64,000 bases of DNA from Halobacterium wangiae (GCF_021249345.1 NZ_CP089588.1:2666001-2730000); one strand, 5' to 3'; counted from the first letter of the stretch, positions 51,204-59,966 are shown. Notes: generated by a model from the letters alone, not told the origin. A program made the numbers and translations.

Positions 51204-51980
51204 CTACCGCGTCTCCGTCCGGACGCCCCCTCGGACCGCGTTCACCACCGCACCGAGCAGCACCACGATGCTGGCGAAGTAGAGCCAGGTGACGAACAGG
51301 AGGACCGCGCCGATGACGCCGTACGCCGCGTAGCGACCGGCGTTCGACGCGTAGATCCGGAACCCGATTTGGAGGATCACCCACCCGACCGCGGCGACGA
51401 ACGCGCCAGGGACCACCTCCCCCACCGACACCTCGACCGGCGGGAGTACGTAGTAGATCGGCAGGAGGGCGACAGCCAGCACGACAACCAGCAGGAGCGA
51501 CCCGAGTACGTTGACGTACGGGAGTTCCAGCGAGAGGACCGAGAGCACGACGCCGACGGCGACGACGAGAGCGACGGCGAGCGCGATACCGACCACGACG
51601 ACCAGCGCGTCCTTGACCTGGTCGAGTATCGACGACTGGACGTCGTCGGCGTACAGTTCGTCGAACGCCTGGTCGAGGCCCCGGAACAGTTTCAGGGCGC
51701 TCCACGTCAGCGTGACCAGCCCGACGACGGACGCCGCCCCGCGACCGGCCGTGGTCGTGAGCGCCTCCGTCACGACGTCCTGCCCGGACGAGGACAGTTG
51801 CTGGCTGAGCATGTCCGAGACCTGGTTGGCCAGCGACTCTCCCCCGACGACCGACGCCAACACGACCGCGAGCAACAGCAGCGGGATCACCGACACGAAC
51901 GCGTAGTAGGCGATCCCCGCCGCCATGAACGTGAGGTTGCGGTCGCGTGCGAGTGCGACGACCGACCCGATAGTCGACAT
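51204..51980 (-). CDS. YihY/BrkB-family membrane protein
   Basis: A 258-residue protein with six predicted membrane helices. NLTFMAAGIAYYAFVSVIPLLLL at the start and TWLYFASIVVLLGAVVNAV at the end are family marks; the cytoplasmic helix region TWSALKLFRGLDQAFDELY lies between. The family was once called ribonuclease BN but is now regarded as a transporter-like group of unknown substrate. The ATG at 51980 is chosen; a longer frame adds a basic stretch with no homology. Confidence 0.85.
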   Translation of the reverse strand: MSTIGSVVALARDRNLTFMAAGIAYYAFVSVIPLLLLAVVLASVVGGESLANQVSDMLSQQLSSSGQDVVTEALTTTAGRGAASVVGLVTLTWSALKLFRGLDQAFDELYADDVQSSILDQVKDALVVVVGIALAVALVVAVGVVLSVLSLELPYVNVLGSLLLVVVLAVALLPIYYVLPPVEVSVGEVVPGAFVAAVGWVILQIGFRIYASNAGRYAAYGVIGAVLLFVTWLYFASIVVLLGAVVNAVRGGVRTETR

Positions 51981-52124
51981 ATATTCGCTACGACGTCCAC
52001 TCGGTTGAATCCGGCGGCAGTGCAAGGTAGAGTCGCTCTACTGCCCAGATGGGGTCTCCTGGTTGCCCGTTGTCGACCAGCCGACGGGTCGCGCATCGAA
52101 CGCTCCTCGGCGGAAGCCAGCCGC

Positions 52125-53183
52125 TCAGAGCGTCACCGACTCGAAGCCGAAGAACGCCGTCTCGTACCCCTCGTGGCGGGACACCTGCGGCGGCGCCTGC
52201 ATCCCAACCGTCACCTCGTCGTCCTCGGCGAGCGACGGGACGGCCGCGCCGTAGTGGAAGCCGAGTTCCGGGTCGAGGGTCGCCGCCAGTGTGCCCTCGT
52301 AGCGCGTCTCGCCATCACGAGCGACCTCGGCGACGAGCGTCGCCGCGGGGAGCGGGAACCGGTTGTACTGCGTGCGCAGCGACGCGACGAGGTAGGACTC
52401 GTCGTCGCTCGTCGCGAACTGGCCGCGCCGGTCGGCGCTGCCGACGGCGAGTTCCGCGCCCTCCGTCGCGCCGGTCCCCCGGAGTGCCACCGGGAACGAG
52501 TCCGCGGCGGGTACTCGCCCGGCCTCCACGGCCTCCATCTCCATCGGGTCGACGGCGCCCTCGCTCCCCTCGCGGTTTGCCGGGATGTCCTCGTAGGGGA
52601 GTTCGTTCAGCGCGTCGCGTTCGAACGTGAACGAGAAGGCTAACTGTATCGGGCCGTCGGGGGTCTCGACGTCCTCCGTCCGGCGAGTGCCGCCTGGCGC
52701 GACCCGCACCGTCGCCTCGTACTCACCTTCCGGGCCGAGGCCGACGTTGTCGCCGTAGTGGACCCCCATCTGCTGGGAGAGCATCTGCCAGGGGGCCAGT
52801 GAACTGGTCTCGCCGTCCGGGCCGGTGAGGGTTATCTCGGGGCTCGTCGTGGGGAGCGCCACGCCCGCCTCGGCGTCCCACACGGACGCCATCAGGTGGA
52901 CGTCGTCGCCGTCCTCGACGTCCACGCGTTCGGTGCTCTCGCCGTTCACCAGCCAGAACCGGTGGGGGAACGTGTACGACAGCGCGCAGCGGTAGCGGCC
53001 GTTCGCGATCATCCCCGCCATCTCCATCCCCTCCGTGTGCGAGGGGAGGTAGGGCGCGTCCGGCCGGTTCTCGGGGACCGGCGGCTCGCGACTCGCGCGC
53101 TCCGTCTCGAGGAAGCCAAGGCAACCGGCCGTCGCCGCGAGTCCCGTCGCGCCCGCCGCTGCGAGCACGTCGCGTCTACGCAT
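52125..53183 (-). CDS. P19-like iron-transport lipoprotein with two HYG domains
   Basis: About 352 residues from ATG 53183 (a GTG lies two codons upstream). The Tat signal with lipobox is RRRDVLAAAGATGLAATAGC. Two Ig-like beta domains each carry a P19 landmark: VHYGDNVGLGPEGEYEATVR and FHYGAAVPSLAEDDEVTVG. MEMAGMIANGRYRCALSYTF near the N-terminus could supply metal ligands (Met, Cys, His). P19/Tpd proteins bind iron or copper in the periplasm. Its ATG lies within the end of the DyP-like gene, so the two are co-expressed. Confidence 0.7.
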   Translation of the reverse strand: MRRRDVLAAAGATGLAATAGCLGFLETERASREPPVPENRPDAPYLPSHTEGMEMAGMIANGRYRCALSYTFPHRFWLVNGESTERVDVEDGDDVHLMASVWDAEAGVALPTTSPEITLTGPDGETSSLAPWQMLSQQMGVHYGDNVGLGPEGEYEATVRVAPGGTRRTEDVETPDGPIQLAFSFTFERDALNELPYEDIPANREGSEGAVDPMEMEAVEAGRVPAADSFPVALRGTGATEGAELAVGSADRRGQFATSDDESYLVASLRTQYNRFPLPAATLVAEVARDGETRYEGTLAATLDPELGFHYGAAVPSLAEDDEVTVGMQAPPQVSRHEGYETAFFGFESVTL

Positions 53184-54450
53184 CGTCACCCTCCGGGGTG
53201 GGGAGCGCGCGCGTCTCGCGCGGCGGTAGTAGGTAGTTCCCGCGGTGGGTGACCGAGAGGTACTGCCTGATGCCGTTGTTCGTGCGCCGTCCGACTGCCG
53301 ACTGTGCTGTGAGGTCTGTCGCGTTCATGGCGTCTCTCGTCTTCACGAACTCCGAGATCTCTCGCTGGAGGGCGAGGAAGTGCGTGCCCGCGCGGCCGAA
53401 GTCCGTCGAGTCGAAGTCCCGGCGGAGGATAAGGGGGCGGCCGTCCTTACGTACCGCCTGGAGTTTCTGACCGTGGCCGACGACGCCGCGCTGCTGGGCG
53501 TCCTCCAGGGGGTCGGCGCAGTCCTCGAGCTGTGGGCTGTCGCCGAGGTTCTCGCCGGTCCCCTCGACGGCGCCCGAGTCGGCGTGCGCCGGACAGAACA
53601 TCTTCGCGACGCGCTCCTCGCGGCCGTCCTGTTCGTACCACTGCTGGAGGTTCAGGTCGATGTGAGAGACGTGCTGCGTGGTGCCGCCCGCGAACGGCCC
53701 CGACTGGATGGTGACGCGGTCCTCGGTCGCCTGGCTCTTCTCGAAGTCGGACTTGAACCCCATGTACAGCGGGGCGTCCTCCGCGACCGGCTCCGAGTCC
53801 GGGACGCCGCCCGTGTCCTGGTGCTCGGCGGGGAGTCCCTCGCCGACGAACCCGGTGCGGCGCTCCGCCACCGAGAACGCGCCGGTCAGCGCGGCGTCGA
53901 CCGGGTCGTCGTTGAGTGCTTCGCGGTTCCCGCGCATCCCCTCCTCGGCTTCGAGGACGACCTGTGCGTGGTCGCTCGCGAGGTGGAGGATGGCGTCCGG
54001 GGTGTCGAACTCGGGGTCCTCGAGGTCCGAGAGCGCCCGGGGCTCCGGCAGGTCGACACCCGCCGGCGACCCGCCCAGCGACTCGAAGTACGCGGGCGAG
54101 TAGCCCAGCGTGAACAGCAACCCCTCGTTCGACCACTCGTATGCGCGCTCCAGCGAGCGGAGCGCGTCCTCGACGCGCTGGCGGTCGGCCTCGGTCGGTT
54201 CGGACCCGTCGTAGTTCAGGAGGAGGAGGACGTGGTGGCGGGGCGGCAGGACGTTGCCGGCGTCGTCGCGGGCAGCGTAGTCGTTCCAGGCGTGCTGGCG
54301 GGCGGGGAGCGACGCGGGGTCGTCCGTGCCTCCGGGGACAGACACCTCGTTCTCGCGCTCCACACAGGCCGCCAGTGCGCTCGCACCACCGATGGCGACC
54401 GCCGACTTGAGGAACGCGCGGCGCGGGATACCGCGCTCGTCGGAGTGCAT
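53176..54450 (-). CDS. DyP-fold Tat-exported protein, possibly EfeB-like
   Basis: A 424-residue protein. A Tat signal (IPRRAFLKSAVAIGGASALAAC) with a lipobox cysteine is followed by a two-module alpha/beta barrel. GFKSDF (231-236) stands where DyP peroxidases have GxxDG, His326 (VVGHGQ) where the proximal heme ligand is, followed by PLILRRDFDSTDFGRAGTHF, a typical DyP end. EfeB removes iron from heme; here the distal motif is altered, so activity is uncertain. It is co-transcribed with the P19-like gene, so a joint role in iron or heme handling is likely. Confidence 0.65.
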   Translation of the reverse strand: MHSDERGIPRRAFLKSAVAIGGASALAACVERENEVSVPGGTDDPASLPARQHAWNDYAARDDAGNVLPPRHHVLLLLNYDGSEPTEADRQRVEDALRSLERAYEWSNEGLLFTLGYSPAYFESLGGSPAGVDLPEPRALSDLEDPEFDTPDAILHLASDHAQVVLEAEEGMRGNREALNDDPVDAALTGAFSVAERRTGFVGEGLPAEHQDTGGVPDSEPVAEDAPLYMGFKSDFEKSQATEDRVTIQSGPFAGGTTQHVSHIDLNLQQWYEQDGREERVAKMFCPAHADSGAVEGTGENLGDSPQLEDCADPLEDAQQRGVVGHGQKLQAVRKDGRPLILRRDFDSTDFGRAGTHFLALQREISEFVKTRDAMNATDLTAQSAVGRRTNNGIRQYLSVTHRGNYLLPPRETRALPTPEGDDA

Positions 54451-54552
54451 GCCCGACCGTTACGGACGTGACTGAAAAGGGGTTCTGGTGCGGGCGTCGA
54501 ATTCGACGGGCGAACCAGAATCCGTTAAGGTGCCCGCTTGCTACGACAGACC

Positions 54553-55662
54553 ATGCAGACGATTCGGCGCGCCGCGCGCGCCACAGGGAGCGGCCTCGCG
54601 GCCAGCGCGGCCGTCGGCAGCGCGGCCGCCCACTCCGGCACCACCCACGCCGGAACGCCCCACTGGTTGCTGTTCGTACTGGTGTTGCTCGGTGGCGCCG
54701 TCACGGCGGGTGCCGTCGCCGCCTACCGCCGCCGCGTGGTCGGCGGGGCGACGAGCGCGATTGTCGCGCTCTCGGCGGCCGTCGTAGGCGCGTTCGGTCT
54801 CGTCGGCCTCGTCGAACTCCAGGTCGTCGCCGAGACGCCGCCGACGCTCACCGACGTCTACCCGACGCTGAGCCTCGTCGTCGGCGTCGCGATGGCCGTC
54901 GGCAGTCTCGTCGTCGGCCGCCTCCGGTGGCCACAGCGACCGCGGTACGCCGGTCTGGGCCTCCTGCTCGCGGCGTGGGTGGTCTACCCCGTGGCGATGC
55001 CCAACGGCGGCGTCTACAACCCGCTCGGCCACGTGCTCGTCGTCGGCGTCGTGCTCGCCGTCGGCTATGTGCTGTGGCGGGACGCACGGGCCGTCGTCCA
55101 GAGCCTCCGCCACGACCGCCGCCCGCTGGGCGCTGGACTTCTCGCCGGCCCGTTGTTCTCCGTGTTCTTCCTGTTCTCGGCGGGCACGCTCACGCTGAAT
55201 CCCGACTCGGGTGTCGGTGCCCCCACGGAATCGCTCGTGGTCTTCCTCCCCGTCTCGGACCCGCTGGTCGCGTGGCCCGCCGTCGAGTTCGTCTTCCCGT
55301 CGGTCCCGATGGCGGGCTACTTCTCCGTCGGTACCGTGCTCCTGCTCGCCCTGCTCGGCAGCCTCGTGTCGCTCAACGTCGGCGTGATGGTCCAGCAGTG
55401 GCGCGCCGGCACGGCGGACAGCTCCGGCACCTCGGCGCTCGGGATGGCCGCGACCACCGGCGCGACCGCGTGTTGCTGCTGCGCTCCGGCGTTCTACGGC
55501 GTCCTCTCGGTCGTCTTCGGCGCGGCGGCGACGCCCGCGTACTGGGCGTTCCTCGACCCCTCCTCGCCGGTCGGCGGCGTCTTCTTCGCGGCGAGCGTGG
55601 TGCTGTTACTCGGGAGCGTCGTTCGCGCTGTCGGCGGCGGCCGCGCGCAGTCACTCCAGTAG
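54553..55662 (+). CDS. Polytopic membrane protein with Cys4 cluster, function unknown
   Basis: A 369-residue protein with eight or nine membrane helices, starting MQTIRRAARATGSGLAASAA, a possible signal segment containing HSGTTHAGTPHW. Four consecutive cysteines (TACCCCAPAFYG) lie near residue 310 in or before a helix; with the two N-terminal histidines they could bind metal or undergo redox chemistry. TTAAGG at 54525-54530 suggests a leaderless transcript. It is divergent from the DyP/P19 pair. It is not FTR1-like (no REGLE motif seen). I recognise no family. Confidence 0.7.
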   Translation: MQTIRRAARATGSGLAASAAVGSAAAHSGTTHAGTPHWLLFVLVLLGGAVTAGAVAAYRRRVVGGATSAIVALSAAVVGAFGLVGLVELQVVAETPPTLTDVYPTLSLVVGVAMAVGSLVVGRLRWPQRPRYAGLGLLLAAWVVYPVAMPNGGVYNPLGHVLVVGVVLAVGYVLWRDARAVVQSLRHDRRPLGAGLLAGPLFSVFFLFSAGTLTLNPDSGVGAPTESLVVFLPVSDPLVAWPAVEFVFPSVPMAGYFSVGTVLLLALLGSLVSLNVGVMVQQWRAGTADSSGTSALGMAATTGATACCCCAPAFYGVLSVVFGAAATPAYWAFLDPSSPVGGVFFAASVVLLLGSVVRAVGGGRAQSLQ

Positions 55663-56160
55663 CCCGTCGACGAGACGCTCGAAGCGGTCGAAGAAGCGCT
55701 CCGGGACCGACGGCTCGACCGCGTCGAGCACACGGACGGTCTCCTCGGGCCGAGTCAGCGCGAGCGTCACGCGGTTGCGGGCGTCGCGACGCTTCTCCAC
55801 GACGCCACACTCCACGAGGTTCGAGACGTGGTGTTCGAGCGTGCTCCGGGCCACGCCGACACGTTCGGCGACGTCGCTCGGCGACGATGGGCCGGCGTCC
55901 AGAAGACAGAGGAGGACGTCGCGCGCGGTCTCGCGTCGGGCGAGCGCGAGCGCACCGCGGTCCCACTCGTCCGTCTCGGGCGGGAAGTAGTGGGTCCGGC
56001 CGTAGAACCCGTCGGCCGCGAGTGCGCCGTCCTCGCGGAGGCTGCGGACGTGGTGCTGGACCTGGCCTGGGGCGACGTCCAGTTCCCGGACGACCGCGTT
56101 GAAGTGGACGCCCGGGTTCGCGACGACGTGGTCGTGGATGCGCTCGCGGACGGCCGTCAC
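55651..56160 (-). CDS. Regulator with two winged-helix domains
   Basis: A 169-residue protein. The first domain (residues 5-60) reads HDHVVANPGVHFNAVVRELDVAPGQVQHHV, the second (75-130) DVLLCLLDAGPSSPSDVAERVGV and STLEHHVSNLVECGVVEKR. This double layout is common in haloarchaea. It overlaps the end of the convergent membrane gene by 12 bases and is coupled by four bases to the small membrane gene upstream. It might sense a membrane signal through that partner. Confidence 0.8.
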   Translation of the reverse strand: MTAVRERIHDHVVANPGVHFNAVVRELDVAPGQVQHHVRSLREDGALAADGFYGRTHYFPPETDEWDRGALALARRETARDVLLCLLDAGPSSPSDVAERVGVARSTLEHHVSNLVECGVVEKRRDARNRVTLALTRPEETVRVLDAVEPSVPERFFDRFERLVDGLLE

Positions 56161-56522
56161 CGCGACCCGCCTCCCGCGGAGACCTCCGCCGACCGCGCGT
56201 AGTAGACCGCCGCGACGACGAGCGCGGCCATCACCACGTCCAGCGAGTGCTCGACGAGGTGGTGGCGCTCGAGGGCGATCGCGCCCCCGATGCTCGCCGC
56301 GGCGACCCCGGTCCGGGCGAGGAGGGCGCCGAGCGCGAGCGCCACGAGCAGGTACGAGCGGGACCGTCGGCGCAGGAAGACGGCGAGCGCCGCGCCCGTG
56401 AGCACGGCGGCGGCGAGGCCGGCGACCGTGAGCGCCGCAACGAGCGGGAGGCTCAGGTCTGCCGTCTGGGCGTGCGCGACGGGAATCACGACCGTCTCTT
56501 GTGACCCGAGTGTGCTAAGCAC
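56157..56522 (-). CDS. Small three-helix membrane protein, partner of the regulator
   Basis: A 121-residue protein from a GTG at 56522 (start uncertain). Three hydrophobic helices at about residues 25-50, 57-78 and 88-108, separated by LRRRSRSYL and ERHHLVEH, the last with three His in a row of charged residues. The stop overlaps the ATG of the winged-helix regulator, a pairing seen repeatedly in haloarchaea as I remember it. Function unknown. Confidence 0.7.
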   Translation of the reverse strand: MLSTLGSQETVVIPVAHAQTADLSLPLVAALTVAGLAAAVLTGAALAVFLRRRSRSYLLVALALGALLARTGVAAASIGGAIALERHHLVEHSLDVVMAALVVAAVYYARSAEVSAGGGSR

Positions 56523-56538
56523 TCGGGTTCGGGGCGAG

Positions 56539-57756
56539 TCACTGACTGACCGACTGGCCGCGCATCGCCGCGAAGCCGCGGTCGAGGTCCGCGACGAGGT
56601 CGTCGACGTGTTCGATGCCGACGGACACCCGCACGAGCGAGTCGGTGATCCCCTGGGCCTCGCGTTCGGCCTTCGGGATCGGTTCGTGGGTCATCGCCGC
56701 CGGCAGTTCGGCGAGCGACTCGACGCCGCCGACGCTCACCGCGAGCGCGAACTCCTCGAGCGCCTCGAGGAACCGTTTCGCGTCCGCGAGGCCGCCGTCG
56801 AGTTCGAACGAGAGGATGCCGCCGTAGCCCGCGGTCTGCTCGCGGGCGAGGTCGTGTTGCGGGTGGCTCTCCAGGCCCGGGTAGTGGACCGCGTCGACGG
56901 CGTCGTGGGATTCGAGGTACTCCGCTATGGCGAGCGCGTTCGCCTCGTGGTCGCGCATCCGGGGCGCGAGGGTCTTCGTGCCGCGCAACACGAGGTACGA
57001 GTCGAACGGCGAGAGGACGTTACCGAGGCCGACCTGCTGGAGGAACGCCACGTCGTCGGCGAACGACTCGTCGTCGGTGACGAGCGCGCCGCCGACGGAG
57101 TCGCTGTGGCCGTTGAGGTACTTCGTCGTGGAGTGAGCGACGACGTCTGCGCCGAGGTCGAGGGGCGTCTGGAAGTAGGGACTAAGGAACGTGTTGTCGA
57201 CGCCGAGGCGCGCGCCGGCGTCGTGGGCGATGTCGGCGACGGCCTCGATGTCACAGAGCCGCAGCAACGGATTCGTTGGTGTCTCCACCCAGAGGAGCGT
57301 CGTCTCGGGCCGGACCGCGTCGGCGACGTTGTCGGGGTCGGTGGCGTCGACGAACGAGACGTCGACGCCGAGTCTGTCCCGGACCATCGTTTCGAGGAGT
57401 CGCCGGGTGCCGGCGTAGAGGTCGTCGAACGCGACGACGTGGTCGCCGGGTTCGACGGACGCGAGTACGGCAGTAGCGATGGCCGACGTGCCCGAGGCGA
57501 ACGCGAAGCCGTGGTCGCCGCCCTCCAGGGAGGCGAGGCGCTGTTCCAGCGCGTGACGTGTCGGATTGTTGAGTCGCGAGTAGAGGAACTGTCCCTCTGC
57601 GGGGTCGACCTCCTCGAGGCTGAGGTCCGTGTCCAGCTCCGGGAGCGCGAACGTCGACGCGAGGTGGATCGGGGAGACGACGTCGCCACGGAGCGTCGCT
57701 CCGGGGTCCTCACCGTGGCCGACTGCGCGAGTCTCGATGCGGGGACGGTCGTCCAT
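56539..57756 (-). CDS. Cystathionine gamma-synthase/lyase family PLP enzyme
   Basis: A 405-residue Cys/Met-metabolism enzyme. YSRLNNPT (59-66), Tyr114 (DDLYAGT), Asp187 (GVDNTF) and Lys212 (HSTTKYLNGHSD), which holds the cofactor, are all present. The family makes cystathionine or homocysteine or cleaves cystathionine; the sequence does not decide. The promoter gap contains an AT-rich inverted repeat. Cysteine residues are few, as usual. Confidence 0.9.
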   Translation of the reverse strand: MDDRPRIETRAVGHGEDPGATLRGDVVSPIHLASTFALPELDTDLSLEEVDPAEGQFLYSRLNNPTRHALEQRLASLEGGDHGFAFASGTSAIATAVLASVEPGDHVVAFDDLYAGTRRLLETMVRDRLGVDVSFVDATDPDNVADAVRPETTLLWVETPTNPLLRLCDIEAVADIAHDAGARLGVDNTFLSPYFQTPLDLGADVVAHSTTKYLNGHSDSVGGALVTDDESFADDVAFLQQVGLGNVLSPFDSYLVLRGTKTLAPRMRDHEANALAIAEYLESHDAVDAVHYPGLESHPQHDLAREQTAGYGGILSFELDGGLADAKRFLEALEEFALAVSVGGVESLAELPAAMTHEPIPKAEREAQGITDSLVRVSVGIEHVDDLVADLDRGFAAMRGQSVSQ

Positions 57757-57800
57757 ACAGGAGCGTCGGCTGATTCCCCCTAAGATGTTTCGGGTATGTG

Positions 57801-57826
57801 ATAATTTTTCGCCTTCGGAGAATTAT
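57801..57826. promoter_or_regulatory. AT-rich inverted repeat upstream of the cystathionine enzyme gene
   Basis: ATAATT (57801-57806) and AATTAT (57821-57826) flank a 14-base centre. The repeat lies 45-70 bases before the ATG at 57756, just upstream of a weak TATA-like CTTAGG (about 57782-57787). It is the most AT-rich spot in the region. It is probably an operator or an activator site. Confidence 0.45.
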
Positions 57827-57880
57827 TCGGGCTAATATCTCCGCCGTCGTGGGTCGGCCGATCGACCGAATCGGACAACG

Positions 57881-57886
57881 TTTATC
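57881..57886 (+). promoter_or_regulatory. TATA element of the CBS-domain gene
   Basis: TTTATC, 25 bases before the ATG at 57911, leaderless. Confidence 0.6.
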
Positions 57887-57910
57887 ACCCGTCCGGTATC
57901 ACGTTCGCAC

Positions 57911-58312
57911 ATGGACGATATTTTCGTCGGTCAGCTGATGTCGGACGACCTCCACACGGTGTCGAAGGACACGCTCGTCGCGGACGCCGCGGACCTGATG
58001 CTCGAACACGGCATCGGCTCGCTCATCGTCGTCGACGAGGACGACCACCTCGAGGGCATCCTCACCACCACCGACTTCGTCGACATCGTCGCGAAGAGCA
58101 AGCCGAAGGCCGAGACCACCGTCGAGCGCTACATGACCACGGACGTCATCACCACGAGCGTGCAGGACTCCATCCGCGACGTCGCCGACGCCATGGTCGA
58201 ACACGGCTTCCACCACATGCCCGTCGTCGACGACGACACCGTCATCGGCATCATCACCACCAAGGACCTCACCTCGTACATCTCCACGGTTCAGACGCCG
58301 AGTCCCGCCTAA
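57911..58312 (+). CDS. Protein with a CBS-domain pair
   Basis: A 133-residue protein consisting of two CBS domains: residues 7-60 (VGQLMSDDLHTVSKDTLVADAA, GIGSLIVVDEDDHLEGILTT) and 75-128 (MTTDVITTSVQDSIRDVADAM, MPVVDDDTVIGIITTKDLT). The pair binds adenine nucleotides in many proteins and acts as an energy sensor for a partner, which is not visible here. Confidence 0.93.
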   Translation: MDDIFVGQLMSDDLHTVSKDTLVADAADLMLEHGIGSLIVVDEDDHLEGILTTTDFVDIVAKSKPKAETTVERYMTTDVITTSVQDSIRDVADAMVEHGFHHMPVVDDDTVIGIITTKDLTSYISTVQTPSPA

Positions 58313-58372
58313 ACCGCTGCGAGTCGAGCAGCCCCTCTGTTCTTTCCAGGCCGCGTCAGGATCCAGGACCCT

Positions 58373-59679
58373 TCACGTCTCGCTGACTTCGTGGACCCAC
58401 TCGGCGACGTCCGCGACCACGTAGTCCGCGACGTTGCCGCCGAAGTAGAGGTACTCCATCGTTGTCGCAGGCGCCTTACCCTCCTGGAAGTAGTGACCGA
58501 TGCCCTCGTAGTGCTCGAAGCGGTCGTCGTCGGTCGACTCGGCGGCTCGCCAGTCCTCGATCTTCTCCCGGGCGGGTTTCACGAGTTCGGGCTGGAGCTC
58601 CTGGTCGACGCGCTCCGTCGTGGCGGCGAACAGCGGGACCGGTAGCTCGCTGGCGGTCCCGACGGGGTCCATCGAGACGAAACTCTCGTGCAACGTCGCT
58701 GGGTCGCCCAGCACGGTTCGTCCTCGTCGTAGTCACCGTTCGCGGCTCTCTCGAACTCCGCCCTCTGCTCTGCGTACATCTCCTGCTGGGCTTCGGTGAG
58801 TTCGCCGTCCGGCGCGATGCTGTACCGAACGTAGTCGAAGTCCACCTCGTCGAGACCAGTGTCCGCCGGCCCGTCGAGGCTCACGATGCCCGCGACGCCA
58901 CCGTGTCGCTCGGCGATGCTCGGCGCACACATCCCGCCCTGGCTGTGCCCCGCGACGAACACGCTGTCGGCGTCGACCTCCGGCGCGCTCGCGAGTTCGT
59001 CGACTGCGTGAACCGCGTCGTCGATGACGACGGTGTCGAGGTCGAACTCGTCGTGGGGAATCTCGTCCTCGTGGTCGAGGAGGCGCTTCTCGTAGCGGAG
59101 CACGGCGACGCCCCGCGATGCGAGCCCCCACGCGAAGTCCTTCAGAATCTTGCTCTCGCCGGCCGTCCCGTCGCGGTCGTGGATGCCCGCGCCGTGGACC
59201 AGCAGGACCCCCGGAACTGGCGTCTCGTCCGACGGGACCGTCAGCGTCCCGCCGAGCTCGACGTCGCCGGCGTCGACGGTCACCTCGCGCTCGCTGAACG
59301 CCGACCGGTCGGCGTACTCGGGTGGTGTGTACGCCGTCGGGAACGACACGTCAGATATCGCGCCGTCGTCGAACGACAGTTCCACTGGCTGACTACCCAG
59401 CGCGAACTGGAGGTCCACGGTCACGACGCCGTCCTCGACCGTCACGTCCTTGACGTCCCCGAACGCGCCGTACTGCGCGTACACCCCGTACCAGTACCGG
59501 CGGAACGCCGTCTCGGCGTCCTCGATGGGGACCCGCTGGAACTCCTCGGGGAACGACTCGACGACCGCGTTCTGTCCGTCCTCGGAGAGCAGTTCCGCAG
59601 CGTCCGCGAACGCCTCGTCGGTGAATCTGGCGACGAACTCGCGCGCCCGCTCGTCGAGAGCGTCGGTGGAGGAAGCCAT
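58373..59679 (-). pseudogene. Alpha/beta hydrolase with a one-base frameshift
   Basis: The first part (59679 to about 58715, 321 residues) has an N-terminal DUF3887-like domain (residues 10-110), LLVHGAGIHDRDG as oxyanion region and the nucleophile elbow GHSQGGM (Ser246). After YDEDEP the frame turns into an unrelated Arg-rich sequence, while the next frame, from a GTG at 58714, continues with LGDPATLHESFVSMDPVG, PVPLFAATTERVDQ and EGIGHYFQEG, which carries the expected catalytic His. One base seems lost in the CCG run near 58715. It is either a real pseudogene or a base-calling error. Joined length is about 434 residues. Confidence 0.8.
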
Positions 59680-59762
59680 AGTCGTGTCAGGATTCTCCGA
59701 ACGGGCAGAAATAGGTTGGTGGTCCCACAGGACGTGAATCGTCGTTATCAGAATTCGTCAAT

Positions 59763-59795
59763 CTCACCGTCTCACTACACGGGCGTGACGGGACT
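59763..59795. repeat. First extra copy of the tRNA-Arg 3' end with its flank
   Basis: 33 bases match 59950-59982 at 32 positions. The last 16 bases equal part of the tRNA acceptor and T arm; the first 17 lie outside the tRNA. It is followed by a hairpin GCGAACGC/GCGTTCGC (59798-59816). Confidence 0.85.
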
Positions 59796-59854
59796 GAGCG
59801 AACGCTTCGCGTTCGCGACGGTCGGCACGCCCGCGAACGAGCACTGCGAGTGAG

Positions 59855-59878
59855 CGGGCGTGACGGGACTCGAACCCG
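59855..59878 (-). repeat. Second extra copy of the tRNA-Arg 3' end
   Basis: 24 bases identical to 59967-59990, i.e. the last 24 bases of the tRNA including the acceptor arm, T stem and part of the loop. It is followed by GCGAGAC/GTCTCGC (59881-59905). Same orientation as the tRNA. Confidence 0.9.
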
Positions 59879-59966
59879 AGGCGAGACGAGCGCAGCGAGT
59901 CTCGCGTGCTTCGAGTCCGTCGTGCCGGTTCGCTCGACGGTTCGCTGCGCTCACCGTCTCACTATA

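Noticed and set aside
58373-59679. Programmed frameshift in the hydrolase gene
   Set aside because: No slippery heptamer or downstream structure is visible and hydrolases of this type are not known to use recoding; a mutation or sequence error is simpler.
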